A DNA stretch of 64,000 nt from Atlantibacter subterraneus (GTDB lineage Bacteria > Pseudomonadota > Gammaproteobacteria > Enterobacterales > Enterobacteriaceae), in assembly GCF_027853245.1 (NCBI RefSeq), contig NZ_JAPTZM010000006.1. One strand, given 5' to 3'. The translations under genes and the position numbers were made by a program. Positions 24,725 to 33,730 of the stretch are shown piece by piece (positions within the stretch are counted from its first letter, which is position 1; every line of letters starts with the position of its first letter). Below the pieces are notes generated by a model. The model saw only the letters and a list, made by a program, of their open reading frames with translations, searched no databases and was not told the DNA's origin.

Positions 24725-26057
24725 AATCAATAAACGCGATCTTAAGCGCAAACAGCAGCGCCACCACCACCACGCATAAATTCAACTCACGCCAGCGGCC
24801 GGTAAACACCTTCATCACGCAATAGCTCATAAAGCCCAACGCGATCCCTTCGGTAATCGAGAAGCTGAACGGCATCATCACCGTGGTGATAAAGGTGGGC
24901 ACCGATTCAGTAAAGTCATTCCAGTCGACCCGCGCCAGGCTTGCGGTCATTAACACGCCAACAAAAATCAGCGCCCCGGCGGTGGCGTAACCCGGCACCA
25001 TTTCCGCCAGCGGCGAAAAGAACATTACCAGTAAAAACAGCGCGCCGACCACCACAGCGGTCAAACCGGTTCTGCCGCCTACCGCCACGCCCGAGGTGCT
25101 TTCGATATAGGCCGTCACCGACGAAGTACCGATGAACGCCCCAGCGACCGAGCTTAAGCTATCAACGTACAGGGCCTTATTCATATTGGGGAACTTTCCC
25201 TCACTGTCGATTAATCCGGCTTTATCGGTGACGCCAATTAACGTACCGGACGAATCGAACAGGTTAATCAACATAAACGAGAAAATAATCCCCGCCAGAT
25301 CGAGCGATAACGCGCCGGATAAATCCACCTGCCCCATTACGCTCATTACGCTGGGCGGCGTGGAATAAATGCCGGTGAAATGGACATCGCCAAAAAACAG
25401 CCCGCAAAGCGAAGTAATAACGATAGACACTAATACCGCAGCGTGAAACTGGCGCGAAGAGAGCACGGCAATAATAAAAAACCCTAATACACCCAGTAAC
25501 ACGCCGTGGGAACTTAAATCGCCAATCGCAACCAGGGTATCTTTATTGGCAACAATTACCCCGGCATTTTTTAAACCCATCATCGCGATGAACAACCCAA
25601 TCCCGCTGGTTATGCCAATGCGTAAACTAATGGGAATATTGGCTATCATCCAGTAGCGGATGCGAAACAGGGTAAGTAAAAACAGCCCGACCGCGCCCCA
25701 AAAAATGGCCCCCATCCCTACCTGCCAGCTCACGCCAATGGCACCCACAACCACAAAGGCAAAAAAAGCGTTTAACCCCATTGCCGGTGCCAGCGCTACC
25801 GGAAGGTTAGCGACAAGCCCCATGGCGATACTGCCGACCCCGGCAATCAGGCAGGTGGTCACGAACACCACTTTGGTATCCATTTGCGCCGCACCCAAAA
25901 TTTGCGGGTTAACAAACACGATATAAACCATGGTCAGAAAGGTGGTAAATCCGGCAATGATTTCAGTACGTGCCGTGGTGCCGTGTTGGTTAAATTTAAA
26001 AAAACTCGCCAGCCCACCAGATTCGGCGGGCTTAATGTCATCCAGCGTATTATTCAT
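24723..26057 (-). CDS. adeQ: Adenine permease AdeQ (NCS2/AzgA family)
   Basis: Proton-coupled adenine importer of the AzgA branch of NCS2 transporters. 444 residues, same as E. coli AdeQ (YicO), with about 12-14 membrane segments and conserved text TVYIVFVNP-like TMVYIVFVNPQILGAAQMD, LPVALAPAMGLNAFFAF and LFDSSGTLIGVTDKAGL. It is divergent from adeD, giving a transporter-plus-deaminase adenine salvage pair. In E. coli this pair lies far away near uhpT, so its place here is unusual. AdeP and guanine transporters are related, but the match to AdeQ is closest from memory. Confidence 0.9.
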   Translation of the reverse strand: MNNTLDDIKPAESGGLASFFKFNQHGTTARTEIIAGFTTFLTMVYIVFVNPQILGAAQMDTKVVFVTTCLIAGVGSIAMGLVANLPVALAPAMGLNAFFAFVVVGAIGVSWQVGMGAIFWGAVGLFLLTLFRIRYWMIANIPISLRIGITSGIGLFIAMMGLKNAGVIVANKDTLVAIGDLSSHGVLLGVLGFFIIAVLSSRQFHAAVLVSIVITSLCGLFFGDVHFTGIYSTPPSVMSVMGQVDLSGALSLDLAGIIFSFMLINLFDSSGTLIGVTDKAGLIDSEGKFPNMNKALYVDSLSSVAGAFIGTSSVTAYIESTSGVAVGGRTGLTAVVVGALFLLVMFFSPLAEMVPGYATAGALIFVGVLMTASLARVDWNDFTESVPTFITTVMMPFSFSITEGIALGFMSYCVMKVFTGRWRELNLCVVVVALLFALKIAFID

Positions 26058-26252
26058 TTTTTATATCCCAAAAAGAGGATGGATTAACGTTTATATTTAC
26101 AACGATGCGCTTATTTGTAATCCATTCGACACTGTTTATTCAGTGATAGTAATCACACCCTTATCGCTATTCTGCCGCTAAACTAAAATTAACCGAAAAA
26201 TTAAAAATGATAATTAACCTATCATTTTAATAAAATCAAAATGAGAAAATAA

Positions 26253-28019
26253 ATGAACGCAAATTTAATTTCTAACTATCATGGAATTACCCGAAATGCA
26301 TTGCAGGAAGTATTAGCCGTCGCGCGCGGTGAACTCGTGGCGGATTATATTATTGATAATGTCGCCATTCTCGATTTGATCAACGGCGGCACATTTCCGG
26401 GGCCGATTGTCATCAAAGGCAAAATCATAGCCGGTATCGGGCCTGAATATTGTGATGCGCCCGCCCTGCGCCGCATTGATGCCCAAAACGCCGTAGCGGT
26501 CCCCGGTTTTATCGACGCCCATCTGCATATTGAGTCCAGCATGATGACCCCGGTCACCTTTGAATCCGCTACCCTGCCGCGCGGGCTTACTACGCTGGTG
26601 TGCGATCCCCATGAAATTGTCAACGTGATGGGCGAAGCGGGCTTCGAATGGTTTGTACGCTGCGCGCAAAAAGCGCAGCAGAACCAGTACATCCAGGTCA
26701 GCTCCTGCGTCCCGGCGCTGGCGGGCAGCGATATTAACGGCGCAGAATTCCCCCTTAGCGCGATGGAAAAATGGCGCGCGCATCCGTTGATTACCGGGCT
26801 GGGCGAAATGATGGACTATCCCGGCGTGATCAAGGGGGACGACACCATCCTCGCGAAGCTGGATGCGTTCCGTCATCTCACCCTGGACGGTCATTGCCCC
26901 GGCGTATCGGGGAAAGCGCTTAATGCCTATATTGCCGCCGGTATCGAAAACTGCCATGAAAGCCATACGCTGGCGGAAGGACGCGAAAAGCTCGCCGCCG
27001 GGATGGCGCTGATGATCCGTGAAGGCTCCGCTGCCCGCAATCTTAATGCGCTCGCGCCGTTGATTTCTGAGTTCAGCAGCCCGCAGTGCATGTTGTGTAC
27101 CGACGACCGCAACCCGTGGGAAATCGCTCATGAAGGCCATATCGACGCGCTGATCCGTCGGCTGATCAATCAGCATAACGTCCCGCTGCACGTGGCCTAC
27201 CGCGTGGCGTCCTGGTCGCCCGCGCGCCACTTTGGTTTTAAACACCTGGGGCTGATCGCGCCCGGCAAGCAGGCGGATATCGTGTTGCTCAGGGATGCCC
27301 ACCGGGTCGACGTGCAGAGCGTGTTTGTCAAAGGCAAACCGGTTTGCGGGCAGCTGTTGCAGGCCAACGAAGCGGCGCGGCTCAATCAATCCCGGCCGCC
27401 GCTGGGCAATACGGTGCAACGCGCGATGGTCGCGCCTGAGGAACTTACGCTGCGCCTGGCCTCCGGCGCGCGTTATCGGGCGATTGAGGTTATTCCCAAC
27501 GAGTTAATTACCCGCGCCCGGGAGTATCAGTGGTCGGAAAACGCCTTTGAGCGGGAGGATATCTGCTATATCGCGGTACTGGAGCGCTACGGGCACCAGA
27601 CGCCCGCCGCGCTGGGCCTGCTGATGGGTTTTGGCTTACGCGACGGGGCGCTGGCTTCGACGGTCAGCCACGACAGCCATAACCTGGTGGTAATAGGCCG
27701 TAATCCGGTGGATATGGCCTGTGCGGTGAATCAGGTGATTGATGACGGCGGTGGGCTGTGCGTGGCACAGCGGGGCGAAGTGGTCAGCCATCTGCCGTTG
27801 CCCATCGCCGGGCTGATGAGTACCCAAACGGCGGATGCGCTGGCGCAGCAAATCGACAGCTTAAAAGCCGCCTGCCGGGCCTGCGGCGTGATGCTCGATG
27901 AACCGTTCATCCAGATGGGATTTTTATCGCTGCCGGTGATCCCGGCGCTGAAGCTTACCAGCCAGGGGCTGTTTGACGGCGAGCGCTTCTGTTTTACCGG
28001 GCTGGCGGTAGATGAGTAG
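26253..28019 (+). CDS. adeD: Adenine deaminase AdeD
   Basis: Amidohydrolase that converts adenine to hypoxanthine and ammonia. 588 residues, the E. coli length. The metal-binding HxH (His90, His92 in DAHLHIESSMM), the DPHEIVNVMG block near residue 118 and LDGHCPG near 209 are typical. The last third carries the adenine-deaminase-specific domain with TVSHDSHN and GGGLCV. The 195-base gap to adeQ is a divergent promoter region, very AT-rich next to adeD, without a recognisable operator. Confidence 0.94.
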   Translation: MNANLISNYHGITRNALQEVLAVARGELVADYIIDNVAILDLINGGTFPGPIVIKGKIIAGIGPEYCDAPALRRIDAQNAVAVPGFIDAHLHIESSMMTPVTFESATLPRGLTTLVCDPHEIVNVMGEAGFEWFVRCAQKAQQNQYIQVSSCVPALAGSDINGAEFPLSAMEKWRAHPLITGLGEMMDYPGVIKGDDTILAKLDAFRHLTLDGHCPGVSGKALNAYIAAGIENCHESHTLAEGREKLAAGMALMIREGSAARNLNALAPLISEFSSPQCMLCTDDRNPWEIAHEGHIDALIRRLINQHNVPLHVAYRVASWSPARHFGFKHLGLIAPGKQADIVLLRDAHRVDVQSVFVKGKPVCGQLLQANEAARLNQSRPPLGNTVQRAMVAPEELTLRLASGARYRAIEVIPNELITRAREYQWSENAFEREDICYIAVLERYGHQTPAALGLLMGFGLRDGALASTVSHDSHNLVVIGRNPVDMACAVNQVIDDGGGLCVAQRGEVVSHLPLPIAGLMSTQTADALAQQIDSLKAACRACGVMLDEPFIQMGFLSLPVIPALKLTSQGLFDGERFCFTGLAVDE

Positions 28020-28021
28020 CC

Positions 28022-28041
28022 AGCCCGCCATCAGGCGGGCT
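28022..28041. terminator. Hairpin between adeD and ybiB
   Basis: AGCCCGCC / GGCGGGCT with loop ATCA, placed three bases after the adeD stop and ten before the ybiB stop. Strong stem, no T-run on either strand; likely a shared 3'-end hairpin of two convergent genes. Confidence 0.6.
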
Positions 28042-28050
28042 CAGAAAGGA

Positions 28051-29019
28051 TTAATAACTTTGCGCGACGCGCGCCAGCGCGTCTTCCAGGGTCTGCGCTT
28101 CACCGGTCGCCACCAGGCAGCAGGCGAGCTGGCGCTTAATCGCCGCCGGGACCGGCTCGCTCCCGGCGATGCAGCGCTCAATCCAGCGCGCGGTGGTTTC
28201 CGGATCTTTGGCTGACGGCAGTGAGAGCGGCTCTTCTCCCGGCGCGCTCTGGCGTTCGGTCAATATCCGTACGCCCTGGGCGTCAATCAGATTGATTTGC
28301 GGGCAGCCCTGCGGGTTGGCATACACTTCCCCTTCGGTACCGTGCATCAACAGGCCGCGACCGCCGATATCGCTAAAAAAGTTTGCTACCCGGGTGATGT
28401 ACTCCGGGTGCGACACGCTCGACAGGCGCAGCGCTGCGTCCTCGGCAAACGGCGTCGCCAGCTTCGCCAGCGTGTGGGCACTGTTGCGCACGCCCATCCG
28501 CCAGCGCATAGCCAGCTGGTTTTCCAGCGGCGGACACAGAACGCTCACCGGAATGAACACCGGTTGATGGCCTTCCAGTTTGGCCTGCGCCTGCCCGGCG
28601 TGCAGCGTCGGCTCAATGCCCATCAGCTCGAAAATTGTCTGGGTCAGCACCCGCGTCGGGTCTTCGCTGACGCCGTGCACCACCACCGGGAAACCCAGTT
28701 TATTCAGCAAAACAGCCAAAAGCGGCGTCAGGTTGGCCTGTTTGCGCGCGCCGTTATAGCTGGGGATGACAATGGGCATCGGTTTAGCAACCGGTGGCGT
28801 CAACTGGATGGTCTGCTGCTGCATCGCCTCATAGAAGCCGAGCATTTCCGCCTCGCCTTCGCCTTTAATGCGCAGCGCGATCAGGATGCCGCCCATTTCC
28901 AGGTCAGGCACCTCGCCGTTCAGCATCGCGGTATACAGCTCGCGGGCGGTCTCGCTATCCAAATCCCGGGCGTGATTTTTACCCCGTCCGACTTCTTTAA
29001 TTATTTTGCGGTAGTCCAC
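28051..29019 (-). CDS. ybiB: TrpD2-like nucleic-acid-binding protein YbiB
   Basis: Protein of the anthranilate phosphoribosyltransferase fold (TrpD2 family) that binds nucleic acid and is not a tryptophan enzyme. The N-terminal helical domain (DLDSETARELYTAMLNGEVPDLEMGGILIALRIKGE) and glycosyltransferase-type core (VVHGVSEDPTRVLTQTIFELMG) are visible. 322 residues (E. coli 320). It follows dinG in the same direction after 77 bases, so it may be SOS-induced with it, as reported for E. coli dinG-ybiB. Confidence 0.93.
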   Translation of the reverse strand: MDYRKIIKEVGRGKNHARDLDSETARELYTAMLNGEVPDLEMGGILIALRIKGEGEAEMLGFYEAMQQQTIQLTPPVAKPMPIVIPSYNGARKQANLTPLLAVLLNKLGFPVVVHGVSEDPTRVLTQTIFELMGIEPTLHAGQAQAKLEGHQPVFIPVSVLCPPLENQLAMRWRMGVRNSAHTLAKLATPFAEDAALRLSSVSHPEYITRVANFFSDIGGRGLLMHGTEGEVYANPQGCPQINLIDAQGVRILTERQSAPGEEPLSLPSAKDPETTARWIERCIAGSEPVPAAIKRQLACCLVATGEAQTLEDALARVAQSY

Positions 29020-29096
29020 GACAGTTCTCCTCGCGATGTGTTAAGGACACGAATTCACTATTAGTGCCTGATTTCTTATTGTTATACCAGAGAAAG

Positions 29097-31277
29097 CTAT
29101 TTACCGGCGCGTCGTCGCCGACTGTACGCGCCGCCTTTGCTGCGCCGCGCTTTATCTGCGGCGGGTTTCAGCGGCTTCACCTCCGGCACATCAGGCCGTT
29201 CAATCGGGAATACCGGCAGCGCGTCCAGCAGACGTTTACCGTAATTTTTAGTCAGCAGCCGCTTATCGTAAATAATCACTTCGCCCCGGCACTCGTGGCT
29301 GCGGATTAAGCGCCCTACCTGCTGGATCAGGTTAAACGACGCGCTCGGCAGGCTCTGCACCTCAAACGGATAGCGGTTGAGGCTTTTCAGCCACTCCCCT
29401 TCGGTGATCACTACCGGGCTGTCGATAGGCGGGAAGGCAATTTTATGGATATGCACCTGGGTCAGCAGATCGCCTTTTAAATCCAGCCCTTCCGCGAAGG
29501 ATTGCAGGCCAATCAGCACGCTGCGCTCGCCGTTTTCCACCCGCTGGCGATGCAGCTGAATCAGCCGGGAGCGGGGTTTATCACCCTGTACCAGCAGCAA
29601 CAGCCGCAGGTCGGCAACGTAGTCAAGAAAACGCAGCATGGCGCGCCCGCTGGCGAACAGCACCAGCATCCCGAGGTGCTTTTTACTCTCGACTTCCTGA
29701 CGGAAAAACGCCGCCATCTCCGCCAGATGCTGCTCTTCGTTGTCGATAAGCGGTTCGTAGTGCATCTGGGGGATCACGATCTTGCCCTGCTCGACGTGAT
29801 TAAACGGCGAATCCAGCGCCACAAAGCGATCCCCGGCTTTGTCTTTCAGGCCGCTCATCTCCTGCAGCCGTGAAAAGCTGTTCAGGGAACGCAGCGTGGC
29901 GGAGGTGACCACGATATGCGGCACGCTGCGCCACAGCAGTTTTTCCAGCTGATCGCTGACCCGGATCCCCACGCAGTGGAAAAACAGATGCAGCTGGCCT
30001 TCACGCACCTCGCGGGTCGCCCATTTAGTCACCGGCGCGCCGGAGGCCTGCGCCATCGCCGACAGCCGCCACAGTTTGCTCTGGCTCTCGAACATGCCCA
30101 GCGCGCGGTTCATTTGCAGCAGCACGCGATGCAGGCGCACCACGTCGTGGCTGGCGGTTTTCTCGCTGAGATCGTTTAAAAACAGCTCCGCCAGGCCGCG
30201 CAGCTGCTCGGTGAGTTTCGCCAGCCGCTGGCAAATCTCCATAATCTCCTCAGGCAGCTCGCCCATGGCGAAGCGGTGTTCTGCTTCCTGGGACGGCGGC
30301 AGATAAAGATTGAGGATGTTATTCAGCGAGGCGATATGCTCATACAGCTCTTCGCAATGGGCGTTCAGCCGCTCCGGCGTCGCCAGCGGCGGCGTGGTTT
30401 TGGGGCGGAACTGCTCCAGACAGGTGGCGATCAGCTTGCAGAACAGGTCGAGCTGGAGACGATACCAGGGCGCGGTGATCTCGGCGCTCATTTCCAGCGC
30501 ATCGCGCGCCACGTCCGGCAGATGATGGCCTTCATCGAGCACCAGCAACAGATTCTTCGGCTCCGGCAGTACCGATTCGCTCTCCAGCGCCGCCATCACC
30601 AGCGCGTGGTTAGCCACCACCACTTCCGCCTCCTGAATTTCGCGCCGCGCGACAAAAAACGGGCATTCGCGATAATAGTGGCAGTTGCGGTTCAGGCAGC
30701 TGGCTTTGTCGGTGCTTAACCGCCGCCACAGATCGTCGTCAATCGCCTTATGGCTGTGATCGCGCAGGCCATCCCATTTATAGCTGTCGAGCTCGGTTTT
30801 CAGCGTGGCGCAGAACTTTTGCTCTTCCTGGCTGTTAGGCGTCAGCTCATCATCGAGAAACGCCAGTAAATCCTGCTGGGAAGGCTCGGTGCTGGCCAGC
30901 GCGCTGAGGTTGCGCGGACAAACGTAGCGCCCACGGCCAAAGGCGGCGGTAAAGCGCAAATCTGGGATGATTTTTTTCAGCAGCGGTAAATCTTTGCTGA
31001 AGATCTGGTCCTGTAGCGCGACGTTGGCGGTGCTCACCACCAGCGTTTTTTGCTCATCGCGGGCAATGGCGATGCCGGGGATCAGGTACGACAGGGTCTT
31101 ACCCACGCCGGTTGGGGCTTCAATCGCCAGATGCCGCCCTTCATCACCCGCCAGCGTCTTAGCGACTTCCGCAATCATCTGCCGCTGCGGGGCGCGGGGG
31201 ATAAAGTCGGGGATTTGCAGTTGCAGCGCCTTGTACCACGCCGCGATTTGCGTTTTTTGTGCGCTGGATAACGCCAT
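29097..31277 (-). CDS. dinG: ATP-dependent DNA helicase DinG (Fe-S)
   Basis: SOS-induced superfamily-2 5'-3' helicase related to XPD that unwinds R-loops and other structures. Walker A APTGVGKT is at residues 54-61, the four iron-sulphur cysteines are Cys121, 195, 200 and 206, and the DEGH Walker B is near 248. Motif VI appears as QQVGRLIRS near residue 660. 726 residues, slightly longer than E. coli (716) through a basic C-terminal tail. A LexA box lies 15 bases upstream of the start. Confidence 0.96.
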   Translation of the reverse strand: MALSSAQKTQIAAWYKALQLQIPDFIPRAPQRQMIAEVAKTLAGDEGRHLAIEAPTGVGKTLSYLIPGIAIARDEQKTLVVSTANVALQDQIFSKDLPLLKKIIPDLRFTAAFGRGRYVCPRNLSALASTEPSQQDLLAFLDDELTPNSQEEQKFCATLKTELDSYKWDGLRDHSHKAIDDDLWRRLSTDKASCLNRNCHYYRECPFFVARREIQEAEVVVANHALVMAALESESVLPEPKNLLLVLDEGHHLPDVARDALEMSAEITAPWYRLQLDLFCKLIATCLEQFRPKTTPPLATPERLNAHCEELYEHIASLNNILNLYLPPSQEAEHRFAMGELPEEIMEICQRLAKLTEQLRGLAELFLNDLSEKTASHDVVRLHRVLLQMNRALGMFESQSKLWRLSAMAQASGAPVTKWATREVREGQLHLFFHCVGIRVSDQLEKLLWRSVPHIVVTSATLRSLNSFSRLQEMSGLKDKAGDRFVALDSPFNHVEQGKIVIPQMHYEPLIDNEEQHLAEMAAFFRQEVESKKHLGMLVLFASGRAMLRFLDYVADLRLLLLVQGDKPRSRLIQLHRQRVENGERSVLIGLQSFAEGLDLKGDLLTQVHIHKIAFPPIDSPVVITEGEWLKSLNRYPFEVQSLPSASFNLIQQVGRLIRSHECRGEVIIYDKRLLTKNYGKRLLDALPVFPIERPDVPEVKPLKPAADKARRSKGGAYSRRRRAGK

Positions 31278-31291
31278 AGCAGAACCATAAA

Positions 31292-31311
31292 TACTGTATA
31301 AACAGCCACTA
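31292..31311 (-). promoter_or_regulatory. LexA box of dinG
   Basis: Minus strand GGCTGTTTATACAGTA inside a 20-base site, with the CAG half perfect and the other half degenerate, exactly the pattern of the E. coli dinG SOS box. It lies 15 bases before the dinG start. Confidence 0.87.
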
Positions 31312-31382
31312 TTGTGACATCTTCACCGCGCCGCCGCAAAGCAAAAGCCGGGCGTTACGCGAGACGTCGCGCAGAAATAACA

Positions 31383-31403
31383 AGGGAGCCGCGAGGGCTC
31401 CCT
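31383..31403 (-). terminator. Probable rhlE terminator
   Basis: AGGGAGCC / GGCTCCCT with loop of five, followed on the minus strand by TGTTATTTC. Good stem, weak T-tract. Confidence 0.55.
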
Positions 31404-31410
31404 GTTGATG

Positions 31411-32820
31411 TTACTGCGCGCTGGCCGGTTTTCTCGGGCGCGGACGACGCGGGCGGTCGCCTGCGGGTTTTGCCGCATCGCCGAGACGGCGCGACGGTTT
31501 TTCGCCTTTTGCGGCATCGCCGCCGGTACGGCGATCGCCTTTCGGCGCGCCGCCTTCGCTACGGCGCTGGCCCTGCGGCTGACCGCGACCGGCAGACTGG
31601 CCGCCGCGCGGGGACTGTCCACGTCCACGACCGCCGCCACGGCTGTCACGACCGTTCTGGATCGGCTCTGCCGGGATAGTCGGGTCCGGCTCAAAGCCCG
31701 GGATTGCCATGCGCGGCACTTCACGCTTCAGCAAACGCTCGATGTCGCGCAGCAGCTTATGCTCGTCAACGCACACCAGCGACAGCGCCTGGCCGGTCGC
31801 GGCGGCGCGGCCAGTACGGCCAATGCGGTGCACATAATCTTCCGGCACGTTCGGCAGCTCGTAGTTCACCACGTGCGGCAGTTCTTCGATATCCAGGCCG
31901 CGCGCGGCGATGTCGGTCGCCACCAGCACGCGCAGATCGCCGGATTTAAAATCGGCTAACGCACGGGTACGCGCGCCCTGGCTTTTGTTGCCGTGGATCG
32001 CCGCGCTGCGGATGCCGTCTTTATTCAACTGTTCCGCCAGATGGTTGGCACCGTGCTTGGTACGGGTAAACACCAGCACCTGCTGCCAGTTTTCTTTGCC
32101 GATCATCAGCGACAGCAGCTCACGCTTGCGCTTTTTGTCCACAAAGTGAACGTACTGGGTGATCTGCTCGGACGCGGTATTGCGGCGCGCCACTTCCACT
32201 TCTGCCGGGTTATGCAGCAGTTTTTCCGCCAGCGATTTAATGTCGTCGGAGAAGGTCGCGGAGAACAACAGGTTCTGGCGGCGCGGCGGCAGCTTCGCCA
32301 GCACGCGGCGGATATCGTGGATAAAGCCCATATCGAGCATCCGGTCCGCTTCGTCCAGCACCAGAATCTCGACTTTATCGAGCTTAACGGCGTTCTGATG
32401 TTCCAGATCGAGCAGACGGCCAGGGGTGGCGATCAGCACGTCCACGCCGCCGCGCAGTTTCATCATCTGCGGGTTGATGCTCACGCCGCCAAACACCACC
32501 AGCGAACGGATATTCAGGTATTTACTGTATTCGCGAACGTTCTCGCCCACCTGTGCCGCCAGTTCGCGGGTCGGGGTGAGGATCAGCGCGCGCACCGGGC
32601 GATTGCCTTTCATCTGATGAGACTTATCGGTCAGCAGTTGCAGCAGCGGCAGGGTAAAGCCCGCCGTTTTGCCGGTGCCGGTTTGCGCGCTGGCCATCAG
32701 GTCGCGCCCCTGTAGTACCACAGGGATAGCCTGGCGTTGAATCGGGGTAGGTTCGTTGTAACCCTGTTCGGTCACGGCGCGTAAAATGTCAGGGTTCAAA
32801 CCAAGCGAATCAAAAGACAT
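31411..32820 (-). CDS. rhlE: DEAD-box RNA helicase RhlE
   Basis: RNA helicase that acts in ribosome assembly and mRNA decay. Motifs: Q-motif PTPIQRQAIP, Walker A AQTGTGKT (near 46-53), PTRELAAQ, DEAD near 156, SAT near 186 and HRIGRTGR near 330. The C-terminal tail after residue 380 is low-complexity Arg/Gly/Gln/Lys rich (GGGRGRGQSPRGGQ and similar) and binds RNA. 469 residues against about 454; the extra length is all in this tail. Divergent from cecR across a shared palindromic operator. Confidence 0.96.
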   Translation of the reverse strand: MSFDSLGLNPDILRAVTEQGYNEPTPIQRQAIPVVLQGRDLMASAQTGTGKTAGFTLPLLQLLTDKSHQMKGNRPVRALILTPTRELAAQVGENVREYSKYLNIRSLVVFGGVSINPQMMKLRGGVDVLIATPGRLLDLEHQNAVKLDKVEILVLDEADRMLDMGFIHDIRRVLAKLPPRRQNLLFSATFSDDIKSLAEKLLHNPAEVEVARRNTASEQITQYVHFVDKKRKRELLSLMIGKENWQQVLVFTRTKHGANHLAEQLNKDGIRSAAIHGNKSQGARTRALADFKSGDLRVLVATDIAARGLDIEELPHVVNYELPNVPEDYVHRIGRTGRAAATGQALSLVCVDEHKLLRDIERLLKREVPRMAIPGFEPDPTIPAEPIQNGRDSRGGGRGRGQSPRGGQSAGRGQPQGQRRSEGGAPKGDRRTGGDAAKGEKPSRRLGDAAKPAGDRPRRPRPRKPASAQ

Positions 32821-33004
32821 AACAACTCCAGACTCGCCCCGACCCGATTAAGGTGTAGTTTCAGGGGGAGTTATCACTAATCAGGGACAAAACCACAATG
32901 TCATAAGGGGGCGGAGTGTAACAGTTTTTGTGACGTGGCGCATAAATTGTCGCCCTGTCACCCATTTCATTTTCACGCAGCGACTGGACAAGCTCAAAGT
33001 TTAA

Positions 33005-33040
33005 CCATAAAGTTAATCAATCGATTGATTAACTTTATGG
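33005..33040. promoter_or_regulatory. 36-bp perfect palindrome, probable CecR operator
   Basis: The 36 bases are a perfect inverted repeat without spacer; the core halves are AGTTAATCAATC and GATTGATTAACT. It lies between divergent rhlE and cecR and ends ten bases before the cecR ATG. In E. coli CecR (YbiH) represses its own operon and rhlE from this intergenic region, so this is the obvious site. It overlaps the place where the cecR promoter or leader should be. Confidence 0.85.
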
Positions 33041-33049
33041 GTGACAGTG

Positions 33050-33730
33050 ATGATTAACATCACCAGTCCGTTGACCAGCCGGGGCGAACACGCCAGAAGC
33101 CAGTTGATCCAGGCCGCCACGGCGCAGTTTGGCGAATACGGTTTGCACGCCACGACCCGCGACATCGCTGCCGCTGCCGGGCAAAACATCGCCGCCATCA
33201 CCTACTATTTTGGCTCAAAAGAGGATTTGTACCTGGCCTGCGCCCAGGCGCTGGCGGATTTTATCGGCAGCCAGTTTCAGGCCCACGCCGAAGCCGCCCA
33301 GTTAATCTTAGCCCAGCCGCATCCGGATAAAGCCGAAATCCGCCGTCTGATCGACGACGCCAGCCGCCATATGGTTACGCTGATGACCGCCGATGACACG
33401 CTGAACCTGAGCAAATTTATTTCCCGTGAACAGCTCTCCCCCACCCCGGCTTATCAGCTCATTCATGACAAGGTGATCGAACCGCTGCACACCCATCTCA
33501 CCCATCTGGTTGCCAGCTACACCGGGCGCGATCCGGGGGATGTCACCACCATTTTGCACACCCATGCGCTGATCGGCGAAATCCTCGCCTTCCGCCTGGG
33601 ACGGGAAACCATTCTGGTACGCACCGGCTGGACGGCCTTCGACCAGCAAAAAAGCGAGTGCATTCACCAGGTGGTTTCCAGCCATATTGATTTTATTTTG
33701 CAAGGCTTATCTGTAAGGAGTAGCGATTAA
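33050..33730 (+). CDS. cecR: TetR-family regulator CecR (YbiH)
   Basis: TetR-type repressor of the ybhGFSR efflux operon and rhlE, linked in E. coli to cefoperazone and chloramphenicol sensitivity. The N-terminal helix-turn-helix (TAQFGEYGLHATTRDIAAAAGQNIAAITYYFGSKEDLYLA) is textbook TetR; the C-terminal ligand domain has the CecR-specific HTHALIGEILAFRLGRET. I chose ATG 33050 because GGGTG precedes it; in-frame GTG codons lie at 33041 and 33047. 226 residues (E. coli 223). The stop overlaps the ybhG start (TAATG). Confidence 0.93.
   Translation: MINITSPLTSRGEHARSQLIQAATAQFGEYGLHATTRDIAAAAGQNIAAITYYFGSKEDLYLACAQALADFIGSQFQAHAEAAQLILAQPHPDKAEIRRLIDDASRHMVTLMTADDTLNLSKFISREQLSPTPAYQLIHDKVIEPLHTHLTHLVASYTGRDPGDVTTILHTHALIGEILAFRLGRETILVRTGWTAFDQQKSECIHQVVSSHIDFILQGLSVRSSD

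Noticed and set aside
26313..27419. 368-codon open frame antisense to adeD
   Set aside because: A shadow of GC-rich codon use in adeD; composition is Arg/Gln/His-rich and matches no family. The same applies to long antisense frames in ybiT, ybiO, dinG and hutU.
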